Shown here in pieces: positions 8,131 through 16,085 of a DNA stretch of 64,000 nucleotides. Position 1 is the stretch's first letter. Every line of letters begins with the position of its first letter. The notes beneath the pieces are model-generated. The model was given only the letters and a program-made list of their open reading frames with translations, was not told where the DNA came from and made no database searches. Source of the DNA: Ramlibacter tataouinensis (GTDB lineage Bacteria; Pseudomonadota; Gammaproteobacteria; Burkholderiales; Burkholderiaceae_C); the NCBI GenBank assembly GCA_002427815.1, contig DIZF01000062.1, positions 21,696 through 85,695 on the forward strand, given 5' to 3'. The translations under genes and the position numbers were made by a program.

Positions 8131-8847
8131 TCAGAATTTCTGCAACTCACCGGACAAGATGATCCGCCGTCCTTTGGTCTCGGGAACCGCCTTGAGCAGC
8201 GCACGCGCCACGGGCTTGACGTCGATCGGGCGGTAGTTGGCGGGAATCAATGGCCCCAGCCAATGCGCAACCTTCTCGCCCATTTCTTCGCCGCTGCGCA
8301 CCGGCTGACCCAGGGCGGCGCGGTCGCCGACCAGCAACGACGGCCGCGCGAACACCAGCGTGTCGAACCCGAGCGCCGAAAGCGCCTCTTCCACCTCGCC
8401 TTTGACCCGGTTGTAGAAGACGCTGGAACGCGCGTTGGCGCCCATGGCGCTGACAACGCCGAGCCGGGTCGCGCCGGCTGCCTTGGCGGCTTGCGCCACC
8501 GTGAGCACCGCGTCGAAGTCGATCGCGCGAAATGCTTCCTGGCTGCCGGCCACCTTGATGGTGGTGCCCAGAGCGATGAAGGCCTCGTCCAGGCGCGGCA
8601 GGGCGGGCAACGCCTTGAAATCGATCCGGTGCTGGGTCAGCCTGGGGTGCTGGAGCGCCAGATCGCGGCGGCCCAGCGTATGGACGGCGCCCACCGACTC
8701 ATCGGCCAGCAGCCCTCGCAGGATTTCCCGGCCCACCAGGCCCGATGCCCCTGCCAGCAGAACCGTGCGAGCAGGCGTCGCGTTGACGGCGGTGCCGGCG
8801 CCCGACGAGGCCGTGGACGCGGGTGCGGAATTCATGGGGTTGGCCAC
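8131..8847 (-). CDS. NAD(P)-binding Rossmann-fold oxidoreductase (atypical SDR, HTATIP2-like)
   Basis: Protein of about 238 residues with a nucleotide-binding GASGLVG at residues 33-39 after VLLAG, and the atypical-SDR pattern AIDFDAVLTVAQAAKAAGATRLGVVSAMGA followed by FYNRVKGEVE, in which the Tyr and Lys stand at the usual YxxxK spacing. It resembles the HTATIP2/YbjT-type group of NADPH-binding proteins, whose substrates are poorly known. The first start is a GTG at 8847; an ATG at 8835 is equally possible, because the first 25 residues are low-complexity. It is convergent with the enolase-superfamily gene. Confidence 0.85.
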   Translation of the reverse strand: MANPMNSAPASTASSGAGTAVNATPARTVLLAGASGLVGREILRGLLADESVGAVHTLGRRDLALQHPRLTQHRIDFKALPALPRLDEAFIALGTTIKVAGSQEAFRAIDFDAVLTVAQAAKAAGATRLGVVSAMGANARSSVFYNRVKGEVEEALSALGFDTLVFARPSLLVGDRAALGQPVRSGEEMGEKVAHWLGPLIPANYRPIDVKPVARALLKAVPETKGRRIILSGELQKF

Positions 8848-8900
8848 AGCGTTCTTTCTTCGCCCGCTGGCTGGATGCGGGCAAGGGCAGACATTGTGCT

Positions 8901-9119
8901 TCAGACAAAGCGCAGGATCTCGCGCGCGATGTCCTGCAAGGGCAGAACCCGGTCGACCACGCCGAGCTTGATCGCTTCCTTGGGCATGCCGAACACCACG
9001 CTCGTGGCCTCGTCCTGCGCCACCGTGTGCGCCCCGGCTTCGTGCATGGCCTGCAGGCCCAGCGCGCCGCTGCGCTTGAGGGTCATGTGCCGCCCGCCTG
9101 GGGCGATCAGGGCTCCGCC
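8901..9119 (-). pseudogene. cheB remnant (C-terminal methylesterase fragment with internal deletion)
   Basis: Read from 9119 downwards, the frame gives GGALIAPGGRHMTLKRSGALG and then continues as LQAMHEAGAHTVAQDEATS, VVFGMPKEAIKLGVVDRVLPL. These are two separate parts of a CheB catalytic domain. Compared with the intact CheB encoded at 20946-21977, the section between GGRHLTL and the helix before AGAYTLAQDE is missing, about 55 residues, including the catalytic Asp motif (MLTGMGADGA). The receiver domain, linker and Ser/His motifs are also absent. The remnant cannot be an active methylesterase. The open frame upstream to 9170 overlaps the neighbouring gene and has no CheB similarity. Confidence 0.8.
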
Positions 9120-9781
9120 GGGCAGGAGACCCGGTCGTTGTCCTGCGCCTCCCTGACTTCGATCCGGCACAGGGTCCGGATGTGCAGTGCGATCTGGCGT
9201 ATGTCCGAGGCGTTGTCTTTCAGGCGCGCGGCCGCGGCGCCGATCTCGTCGACGATGCGCTGCTTGCTGGTCTGGAGCAGACGCAGCGCGGCAACCAGGG
9301 TCTCGAGCTCCCGGCCGTTGCGCGCCAGGGCAGCCAGGATTTCGTCGTGCGCGTCAGCGCCCGAAGAATGGGCCAGGCGCGACGGCCCGATCGCCTTGTC
9401 CAGCTTGCAGGCGATATCGCCGAACACACGTGCGAGCTGCGCCACCTCGGTATCGCCCTCGCCGCGCACGGTTTCGAGCTGGCGGATCCATACGGGCGTG
9501 CAGACGGTGTACAGCTGCGTGAGGCGGTCGATTTCAGCGTCAGCCTCGTGCCGCCGGGCCGCGGCGAGCGCCGCCGCATGCCGGCGTACCAGCATCCGCC
9601 CGGCGGAAAGGCCGGCTGCCATGAGACCGAACGCGGCCAGGCTGGCGGCTCATGTCGGGCCGGCGGCGGCAAACAGGAACAGGGCGCCCGCCAGGCTGGT
9701 CAGCAGGGGTGTCCGCAGGTACACGCTCCCCGCCACGGCGGCTATGTCGCCGTGGCCTGTGGAGGTGGTTTGCGGTTTCAT
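9107..9781 (-). pseudogene. Membrane-anchored coiled-coil protein, chemotaxis-associated, interrupted by an in-frame TGA
   Basis: From the ATG at 9779-9781 (MKPQTTSTGHG) the frame encodes a hydrophobic hairpin, TPLLTSLAGALFLFAAAGPT, then a TGA at 9650-9652, and goes on in the same frame with AASLAAFGLMAAGLSAGRML and about 170 residues of alpha-helical, Ala/Leu/Glu-rich sequence ending RVSCPAEP. The two halves make a sensible two-helix membrane anchor plus cytoplasmic coiled coil of 224 codons. The stop therefore looks like a nonsense mutation rather than a gene boundary; a restart at 9622 (MAAGLSAGRML) could still give a 171-residue protein. The helical tail resembles MCP-like or energy-taxis-type adaptors, but no MCP hairpin tip is recognised. 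It lies upstream of the cheB remnant on the same strand. Confidence 0.6.
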
Positions 9782-10096
9782 GGCAAGACAGGGCGGGCTG
9801 ATGTCAAAGATACAATTGTTTCGTACGGATACATAAGTCTCTTTTGTAAACTGAACTGTGCCCGACGCGTTATTATTTTTTTTCCAACAGGAATTGCGCT
9901 CCATCAAAGAGCGGCATCCATTGATAATTCTTAAGAATTAAGAGGAGCGCTTAATGCCTAGGGTAGACCCTTGAACTTGCTGATAAATTGTCTGGAAAAT
10001 AGATCGCTGAAGAAAATCTTGTCAACGACTGCAATCTTGGGCGTGGTTGAGCGTGTGTTTTTCTGAAACGAATGTCGCATAGACGAACTGAACCGT
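9782..10096. other. AT-rich divergent intergenic region ahead of the chemosensory operon
   Basis: No convincing full gene is present. The base composition is clearly richer in A/T than the surrounding coding DNA. It holds a perfect 16-base palindrome and a second TTAA-type dyad (listed separately), a six-codon ORF with a good ribosome-binding site at 9954-9974, and a TTG-initiated frame at 9971-10066 whose product (MNLLINCLENRSLKKIL...) is short and hydrophobic. A loose promoter-like pair TTGAAC (9971-9976) and GAAAAT (9995-10000) is visible. This is the likely control region of the eleven-gene operon beginning at 10097. Confidence 0.5.
9925..9955. promoter_or_regulatory. Palindrome TAATTCTTAAGAATTA plus overlapping ATTAAG/CTTAAT dyad
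   Basis: Positions 9925-9940 form a perfect 16-base palindrome. It overlaps a second inverted repeat, ATTAAG (9937-9942) and CTTAAT (9950-9955), separated by seven bases that include AGGAG. Such nested dyads in an AT-rich gap upstream of a long operon look like binding sites for a dimeric regulator. The regulator is unknown. Confidence 0.4.
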
Positions 10097-11671
10097 ATGT
10101 CCATCGACTCGAGGCCGGCCTCGGCCAGCACTGCACGAGTTCACGCCGGGCGAGAGGCGCGGAAGACGGTTGCGACTTTCCTGTATGCCCGGCTGCACAA
10201 CTTCACAGACATCTGCCAGAACCTTTCCGGTGACGAGTTGACCGAGTTCGTCAACGAGGCGCGGCGCATCCTGTCCGAGCCGGTCGTCAAGCTGGGCGGT
10301 GAGATCGCGCAGCGCCGACCCGATTCCATCCTGGCCGTCTTCTCCAACAAGCCGGATGCGCGCAAGCCGGATCATGCGCAGCGCGGGCTGCATGCAGCGA
10401 TCCTGGCGGTGTACGAGTCGGTCCAGCTTGCCGGGCGCGTCGCCGCGCTGGCGGACGGACAGGAACTGCCCACGCTGACACTGGCCGTCGGTGTGAACCT
10501 GGGGCACGCCGAGATCAGCGGACGCGGCAGCCGCAGCAACGGGATGGTGCACGCGGTGGGCGAGGCCGTCGAGATCGCCCGACTGCTGGAGGTGACCGCG
10601 AGCGACCTGCGCTGGAGCGTGGCGGCCTCGGGCCGGACCCTGCGGGCAGCGGCGGGACGCGCGGAAGCCGGTCGCATCGGCTCGGTCGGTCCGCCGGACA
10701 ATTCATTTCTGGACATTGTCGAGATCACCGGGCTGGTCCCGCGCAAGGGTTCGAAAACCGGACCGGAGATGTACCGGATGCTGCGTGAAGCCATCGTCGA
10801 GAACAAACGCGCTTTCGCGCGTCCGCAAGACATGGCGATGACGGGCGACAGCACCCATCCGGGCACGCAGGCCGCCACCCACTTTCTGATCGAAGGCTAT
10901 CGCATCCTGCGTCAGATCGGGGCGGGCGGAATGGCCACCATTTTCCTGGCCCAGTCGCAGGAGGGCGGTGCGCCCCAGGTCCTGAAGATCATGCGGCTGG
11001 ACGGCGTTCCCGCGGACGACGGGTTGCAGCGCTTCATCCAGGAGTTCGCGCTGCTGGCGCAGCTGCACCACCCCAACGTCGCGCGCATCTTTCGCCAGGA
11101 TTTTTCCGCCGGCCATGCCTATATCGCCATGGAATATTTTTCGGGCGGAGACCTGCGCGCGCGAATCGGGCAGGGGATCAATACCGCGACCGTCATCAAC
11201 TACCTCAAGCAGATCGCGGCGGGTCTCCAGGCCATTCACGTGGCCGGCATCGTCCACCGCGATCTCAAGCCGGACAACCTCATGCTGCGGCAGGACGGCA
11301 GCCTGGCGCTGGCCGATTTCGGGGTCGCCAAGCAGGTATCCATGCTCATGATGGATACCGACCACGGGGACGTTGTCGGTACCCCCTCCTATCTCAGCCC
11401 CGAGCAGGCACAGGGGCAGCCGGTGGATGCCCGCTCTGACCTGTACAGCCTGGGGGTTCTCACCTATGAGATGCTGACCGGCCGCAAGCCCTACCAGGCG
11501 GCATCGACGCGGGCCATGCTCGATCTGCACATCAACGGCCCCATCCCCGTGCTGGGATCCGATCACGCGGTCCTGCAGCCGGTGCTGGATCGATTGATGG
11601 CGAAAGATCGCGGGCAACGCTACCCCAGCGCCCAGGCGCTGCTCGACGACCTTGCACAACGAGGTTTCTGA
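10097..11671 (+). CDS. Fusion of nucleotide-cyclase-like domain and serine/threonine protein kinase
   Basis: Soluble signalling protein of 524 residues. Residues about 25-185 resemble a class III nucleotide cyclase homology domain (TVATFLYARLHNFTDICQNL start, later LTLAVGVNLGHAEISGRGS and VHAVGEAVEIARLLE), but the metal-binding Asp pair is not evident, so it is probably a sensing or degenerate domain. From about residue 270 a Hanks-type kinase follows: glycine loop GAGGMATIF, VLK lysine, HRDLKPDN at 387-394 with D389 as catalytic base, DFG, and GTPSYLSPEQ in the activation segment. No transmembrane segment or PASTA repeat is visible. It opens the chemosensory operon and is followed within two bases by a second kinase gene, suggesting that Ser/Thr phosphorylation feeds into this pathway. 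Confidence 0.88.
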   Translation: MSIDSRPASASTARVHAGREARKTVATFLYARLHNFTDICQNLSGDELTEFVNEARRILSEPVVKLGGEIAQRRPDSILAVFSNKPDARKPDHAQRGLHAAILAVYESVQLAGRVAALADGQELPTLTLAVGVNLGHAEISGRGSRSNGMVHAVGEAVEIARLLEVTASDLRWSVAASGRTLRAAAGRAEAGRIGSVGPPDNSFLDIVEITGLVPRKGSKTGPEMYRMLREAIVENKRAFARPQDMAMTGDSTHPGTQAATHFLIEGYRILRQIGAGGMATIFLAQSQEGGAPQVLKIMRLDGVPADDGLQRFIQEFALLAQLHHPNVARIFRQDFSAGHAYIAMEYFSGGDLRARIGQGINTATVINYLKQIAAGLQAIHVAGIVHRDLKPDNLMLRQDGSLALADFGVAKQVSMLMMDTDHGDVVGTPSYLSPEQAQGQPVDARSDLYSLGVLTYEMLTGRKPYQAASTRAMLDLHINGPIPVLGSDHAVLQPVLDRLMAKDRGQRYPSAQALLDDLAQRGF

Positions 11672-11673
11672 AC

Positions 11674-12603
11674 ATGCTGTCACTACCGCACTTCGCAGCC
11701 CCATCCGCAGCGCTTCCCGTTCGCTACCCGGACGCCGGCACTGCCGCCGGCGTGGCCCGGCGACCGCCACAGGCCATGCGGCAGCCTTCGATCGACGGGT
11801 ACCGGCTCGGCCGGATGATCGGCGAAGGCCGCTCGGCAACGATCTATCTGGCGGATGACCACAGGCGCGGCGGCAAGGTCGCGCTCAAGGTCCTGAAGGC
11901 CTCACACGGCGACAGCGAGACGATCCGGCAATGGTTCGCGGCGGAATGCGCCATCCTGTCGTCCATCCGCCACGAGCATGTGGTTCGCGTTTTCGAGCAC
12001 CGGGCCGCGGGCGATCCCCGCTACCTGGCGATGGAGCACCTGGGCGCGGGCAGCCTGCGCGACCGGATGCGCCGCGGCTTCAGCCCGGGACAGGCTGCTT
12101 CGCTGCTGCGCCAGGCTGCCGCCGGTTTGGCGCAGGTCCACCGTCGCGCGGTGGTCCACCGCGATGTCAAGCCGGAGAACTTCCTGATGCGATCTTCCGG
12201 CGAGCTGGTACTCATCGATTTCGGCGTCGCCGCCGGACAGGGCGACACAGCCTCGCGTGTCCCGGCGGGACGGATGGTGGGCACGGCCTGCTACGCGGCG
12301 CCGGAGCAGGCCCAGGGTGATTCGCCCAGCGCGGCGGCGGACGTCTACAGCCTGGGCATTGTCTTTTATGAGATGTTGCGCGGCCGTCGCCCATTCGCCG
12401 GAAAGACCGTGCTGGAAGTCTTGTCGCAGCACCTGGTCGCTTCGGTGCCGCGTCTGCCCGAAACGCTCGCCCCATACCAGCTGCTGGTCGACCGCATGCT
12501 GGACAAGCGCCCGCAGCGCCGGCTACCCGATGCCGACGCGGTGCTGCAGGAAACCCGGAGTCTGGAGCCGGCGGCGATGGACATGGCGCCAACGCCGAGT
12601 TAA
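11674..12603 (+). CDS. Serine/threonine protein kinase
   Basis: Hanks-type kinase of 309 residues. A Pro/Ala-rich N-terminus of about 38 residues precedes the kinase domain: YRLGRMIGEGRSATIYLADD (glycine loop), VALKVLK (ATP-binding Lys), MEHLGAGSL hinge, HRDVKPEN catalytic loop, IDFGVA metal-binding DFG, and a GTACYAAPEQA activation segment. It is shorter than its upstream neighbour and lacks the cyclase-like domain; the two kinase domains look like paralogues. It starts two bases after the previous stop. Possible targets are the response regulators encoded immediately downstream; this is inferred from gene order only. Confidence 0.92.
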   Translation: MLSLPHFAAPSAALPVRYPDAGTAAGVARRPPQAMRQPSIDGYRLGRMIGEGRSATIYLADDHRRGGKVALKVLKASHGDSETIRQWFAAECAILSSIRHEHVVRVFEHRAAGDPRYLAMEHLGAGSLRDRMRRGFSPGQAASLLRQAAAGLAQVHRRAVVHRDVKPENFLMRSSGELVLIDFGVAAGQGDTASRVPAGRMVGTACYAAPEQAQGDSPSAAADVYSLGIVFYEMLRGRRPFAGKTVLEVLSQHLVASVPRLPETLAPYQLLVDRMLDKRPQRRLPDADAVLQETRSLEPAAMDMAPTPS

Positions 12604-12620
12604 GGAAAGCGAATTTCACC

Positions 12621-13484
12621 GTGCCGCAAAACGACCAGTATCTTGTTGATGTGATCGGGTTCAACCCGACCGAGCGGGCCATGCTCACCAGTGTTTTCGC
12701 GCTGGCCGCAAGGCGCGACCCCGGCTTCGTCCAATACGACCCTGTTTCGGCAGCGGCCCCGGACCTTTATCTCGTCGATATCGACGACCCGGCGGCCCTG
12801 GGCGAGTTTCGCGCGCTCAACCGGCGCGGTTCCCTGCCGGCGGTGCTGGTGGCGTCGCCGGGGCATGGCGGCGGCCAACCCGTGCTCGAGCGTCCGCTGC
12901 AATGGGCCAGCCTGTTGCAGGCGCTGGAGGATGCCATGGAGGCAGAAGACGACACGATGCCGGCGCCGCTCGAACCGGTGCGGGACACCTCGTCGTCGCG
13001 CCACCACCGCGCCGGCGAGCCGATCAACAGGACACCGGCACCGGGCCAGGGGCTGGATGCCTCGGGCATCAAGCGCGCGCTCGGCGACACGGTGCTGGTG
13101 GTCGATGACAACGCGACCGTGCGCATGTTCATGCAGGCCAAGCTGGCGCCCTTCAAGTTCGAGATCGACTTCGCCGAGACCGGCGAGGAGGCGGTCGGCC
13201 TGACCGGAAGCCGGGAATATGCCTGCGTCTTCCTGGACGTGGTGATGCCCGGCATCGACGGCTACCAGGTCTGCAAGCTGATCAAGTCCAACAAACAGGC
13301 GATCAAGAAGACGGCGGTGGTGATGCTCACCAGTCGCAGCTCGCCTTTCGACAAGCTGCGCGGGTCGCTGGCCGGGTGCGACGAGTACCTGACCAAACCG
13401 CTCGACGAGGACCGCCTGCTCGAGGTCATCGCGAAATTCCTCCCCAGCAGCCGCAGGCGCTCGGGTCGTTCCCATCACAGGTAA
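12621..13484 (+). CDS. Two-domain response regulator: degenerate N-terminal domain plus CheY-like receiver
   Basis: Protein of 287 residues from a GTG start at 12621. Residues 1-110 have receiver-like alternation (VDVIGFNPTERAMLTSVFALAARR, LYLVDIDDP, PAVLVASPG) but lack the full acidic pocket. A charged linker rich in Ser/His/Arg follows (about 115-150). Residues about 155-280 are a canonical receiver: VLVVDDNATVRMFM (acidic pair), CVFLDVVMPG (phospho-accepting Asp), VVMLTSRS (Thr) and YLTKPL (Lys). No DNA-binding output is present, so signalling must go through protein contacts. A similar N-terminal pattern seems to occur in the unknown protein encoded at 16086-17129. Confidence 0.85.
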   Translation: MPQNDQYLVDVIGFNPTERAMLTSVFALAARRDPGFVQYDPVSAAAPDLYLVDIDDPAALGEFRALNRRGSLPAVLVASPGHGGGQPVLERPLQWASLLQALEDAMEAEDDTMPAPLEPVRDTSSSRHHRAGEPINRTPAPGQGLDASGIKRALGDTVLVVDDNATVRMFMQAKLAPFKFEIDFAETGEEAVGLTGSREYACVFLDVVMPGIDGYQVCKLIKSNKQAIKKTAVVMLTSRSSPFDKLRGSLAGCDEYLTKPLDEDRLLEVIAKFLPSSRRRSGRSHHR

Positions 13485-13489
13485 AAAAA

Positions 13490-13852
13490 ATGACGAAATC
13501 CATTCTGGTGGTGGACGACACGCGATCGATGCGAAAAATGGTCGCTGCGGTGCTGCAGACGGCCGGTTACCAGGTCGAGGAGGCCGGCGACGGCGTGGAA
13601 GCGCTGGCGCTGGCGCGAGGGCGTGTGTTCGACCTGGTGGTTACCGACCAGAACATGCCGCGCATGGATGGTGTCAGCCTGATTCGCGAGCTGCGCAGCC
13701 TGGCGGCTTACGACCCGGTGGCCCTGCTCGTGCTCTCGACCGAAGTGAACCCGGAACTCAAGCAGAAGGGCCGGGAGGCGGGCGCTACCGGCTGGATGGC
13801 CAAACCGTTCGACCCGCAGCGGATGCTTGAAATCGTCCGTACGTTCATCTAG
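13490..13852 (+). CDS. CheY-like single-domain response regulator
   Basis: Stand-alone receiver of 120 residues. The acidic pair is in ILVVDDTRSMRKM, the phospho-acceptor Asp in LVVTDQNMPRMDG, the Ser/Thr switch position is in LLVLSTE, and the Lys in WMAKPFDP. The frame is open further upstream inside the previous gene, but the ATG at 13490 just after that gene's stop gives the normal CheY N-terminus. It lies 17 bases before cheA, and CheA is its most likely phosphodonor. No separate CheZ or CheC phosphatase gene was seen in the window. Confidence 0.92.
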   Translation: MTKSILVVDDTRSMRKMVAAVLQTAGYQVEEAGDGVEALALARGRVFDLVVTDQNMPRMDGVSLIRELRSLAAYDPVALLVLSTEVNPELKQKGREAGATGWMAKPFDPQRMLEIVRTFI

Positions 13853-13869
13853 ATGATCCCCTGCCCATC

Positions 13870-16065
13870 ATGAACCACTCCACCGCCTTCGGCGACGGCA
13901 GCGCGTTCCGTGCGATCTTTTTCGAAGAGGCGCAGGAGCACCTGGCCGGCACCGAAGCCATCTTGCTGCGGCTCGACACCGATGCGCCGAGCTCCGACGA
14001 TCTGAACGCGATCTTCCGCGCGGTCCACTCGATCAAGGGCAGCGCGGCCATGCTCGGGTTCGAGGAGATCGCCGCGCTCACGCATGTGTTCGAGAACCTG
14101 CTCGACCTGCTGCGCAAGGGTGAACGCCCGATCGACCGGGCCGACGTCGATGCCATGCTCGAGGCCGGCGATATTGTCAAGACGCAGGTGGCGCACCATC
14201 GTGGCCTGGTCAGCGATGCGCCGGATGGAACATCGGTCGAGGCCCTGCTGCGGCAGCGCGTGAAGCTGGCGGGCACCTCCGGGGCCGGTCCGATGAGCCG
14301 TGGCTTTGGCGTTCGCCTGGGGCCGCTTGCCGCACCCATCGATGCAGCGGACCTCGACATGATGCTGGCCGGGCTCGCCGAAATGGGGTCGCTCGGCAAT
14401 CAGGCGATCGACAACAGCGCGGGCGGACTGGTGTGCTTCGACGTCGCGCTGGAAGGCAGCGAGATGGACTTGCGCAGCGTGCTGGCGCTGGTCGTGGCAC
14501 CGGAGCTGATCGCCATAGAGGCGCAGAAGGCGGCGCCGGTCGCGGTTGCCGCCGGCGGGACAGTGGCGACGACCAACGGGGCCGCACCGATTGCGGCCTG
14601 GACGACAGCGCAGCATGAGGGCAACGAAATATTTGTCGATCCCGTCGAGTTCAAGCGCGGCAAACCGCCACGCGCCAACGCAGGGCCCGCGCCGGCCGAC
14701 GGTGCGCGCAAGGATCTGGATGGGGCCGTGGAACTCTTCGTCACGCCGGAACGCCTGAACGGGCGCAGGGCGCACGGCGGCGACGCGGCGCCGGTGGCCG
14801 TGACACCCCCTGCACCCGCGGCGAGCCGCCCGGCAGGCGCCCTGCCATCGGGTAGCGGCTATGGCGCCGGTTCGATCCGCGTGGCCACGGAGAAAATCGA
14901 CCTGCTGGTGAACCTGGTGGGTGAGTTGGTGATCACGGAGTCGATGCTGTCGAGCCAGGGGGCGCTGTCCGAATCGGGGCACAGCCAGCATACGGGCCTT
15001 GCCGACCTGGCGCGGCACACGCGCGACCTGCAGGAAATGGTGCTCGCGATCCGGATGGTGCCGATCTCCGATGTATTCGCGCGCCTTCCCCGACTGGTGC
15101 GCGAGCTGTCCGCCCGCCTGGGCAAACGGGCGGAACTGAGGACATCGGGCGAAGCCACCGAGCTGGATCGCGGCCTGATCGAGAAGATCTCCGATCCGCT
15201 GAACCACCTGGTGCGCAACGCCGTCGACCACGGGCTGGAAAGTCCCGAGGAGCGGATCGCCGTGGGGAAGCCGCCGGCGGGTACCGTCAGCCTGGCGGCC
15301 AGCCAGCGCGGCGGCAAGGTGGTCATCGAAGTCAGCGACGACGGGCGCGGACTGGACCGCGCGCTCATCCTCGCGCACGCGGCACGGCGCGGCCGCATCC
15401 TGCCTGCGGACGCGTCCGACGCCGAGGTCTGGCAGTTGCTGTTCGAGGCCGGATTTTCCACAGCCGAACAGGTGACGGATGTGTCGGGGCGGGGGGTCGG
15501 CATGGACGTGGTCCGGCGCAACATCCTGTCGCTGGGCGGTTCCGTCGAGATCGCCTCGCGCAAGGGGCAAGGCGTCAAGGTGACCATGACAGTGCCGCTC
15601 ACGCTGGCGATCGTGGAGGCAATGACGGTTCTGCTGGGCGGCCAGATCTACGTCCTGCCGCTGGCCCAGGTGGTGGAGTCGCGCAGCCTGGCCGCCGGCG
15701 ACATCCACGCTCTGCCGGGCGAGCGTGAAACCCTGGCCGTGCGCGGCGCCTACCTGCCCGTGCTGCGCCTGTCGAAACTCTTTCCGCCGCAAGGGCCCCG
15801 TGAGCAGGGCGACGCGATCGCGGTGCTGGTCGAGGCCGAGGGATCGTGCGCCGCCGTGCTCGTGGATGCGTTGGTGGGGCAGCAGCCGGTGGTTGTGAAG
15901 AGCCTTGAAACCAACTTCCGCAAGGTGCCCGGCGTGTCGGGGGCGACCATCATGAGCGACGGCTCGGTGGCACTGATCCTGGATGTGGCCTATCTGATCC
16001 GCAGTTGCGGGGCGGCGCAGTTCGTGCGATCCGACCCAGGCCAGGTGCCGATCACCCAATCGTGA
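13870..16065 (+). CDS. cheA: Chemotaxis histidine kinase CheA
   Basis: Sensor kinase core of the chemosensory complex, 731 residues. Domains in order: HPt (about 10-120) with phosphorylated His53 in AVHSIKGSAAMLGFEE; a long, weakly conserved Ala/Pro-rich linker (about 125-330) in place of a recognisable CheY-binding P2 domain; dimerisation helices starting near IRVATEKIDLLVNLVGELVITESML; HATPase domain with LNHLVRNAVDHGLE, DDGRGLD and SGRGVGMDVV; and a C-terminal CheW-like domain (about 590-725). It passes phosphate from ATP to CheY-type proteins and CheB under MCP control. The missing P2 suggests a direct HPt-to-receiver transfer. Confidence 0.96.
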   Translation: MNHSTAFGDGSAFRAIFFEEAQEHLAGTEAILLRLDTDAPSSDDLNAIFRAVHSIKGSAAMLGFEEIAALTHVFENLLDLLRKGERPIDRADVDAMLEAGDIVKTQVAHHRGLVSDAPDGTSVEALLRQRVKLAGTSGAGPMSRGFGVRLGPLAAPIDAADLDMMLAGLAEMGSLGNQAIDNSAGGLVCFDVALEGSEMDLRSVLALVVAPELIAIEAQKAAPVAVAAGGTVATTNGAAPIAAWTTAQHEGNEIFVDPVEFKRGKPPRANAGPAPADGARKDLDGAVELFVTPERLNGRRAHGGDAAPVAVTPPAPAASRPAGALPSGSGYGAGSIRVATEKIDLLVNLVGELVITESMLSSQGALSESGHSQHTGLADLARHTRDLQEMVLAIRMVPISDVFARLPRLVRELSARLGKRAELRTSGEATELDRGLIEKISDPLNHLVRNAVDHGLESPEERIAVGKPPAGTVSLAASQRGGKVVIEVSDDGRGLDRALILAHAARRGRILPADASDAEVWQLLFEAGFSTAEQVTDVSGRGVGMDVVRRNILSLGGSVEIASRKGQGVKVTMTVPLTLAIVEAMTVLLGGQIYVLPLAQVVESRSLAAGDIHALPGERETLAVRGAYLPVLRLSKLFPPQGPREQGDAIAVLVEAEGSCAAVLVDALVGQQPVVVKSLETNFRKVPGVSGATIMSDGSVALILDVAYLIRSCGAAQFVRSDPGQVPITQS

Positions 16066-16085
16066 CTCACGGTCATCCCCAGAAA

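Noticed and set aside
8047..8136. Possible terminator (TTCTG/CAGAA) between the enolase-superfamily gene and the SDR gene
   Set aside because: The stem is only five pairs, overlaps the coding end and has no T-run.
9971..10066. A TTG-initiated 31-codon frame resembling the N-terminus of an MCP
   Set aside because: There is no ribosome-binding site and the resemblance is limited to a short basic-hydrophobic stretch; noted only within the intergenic entry.
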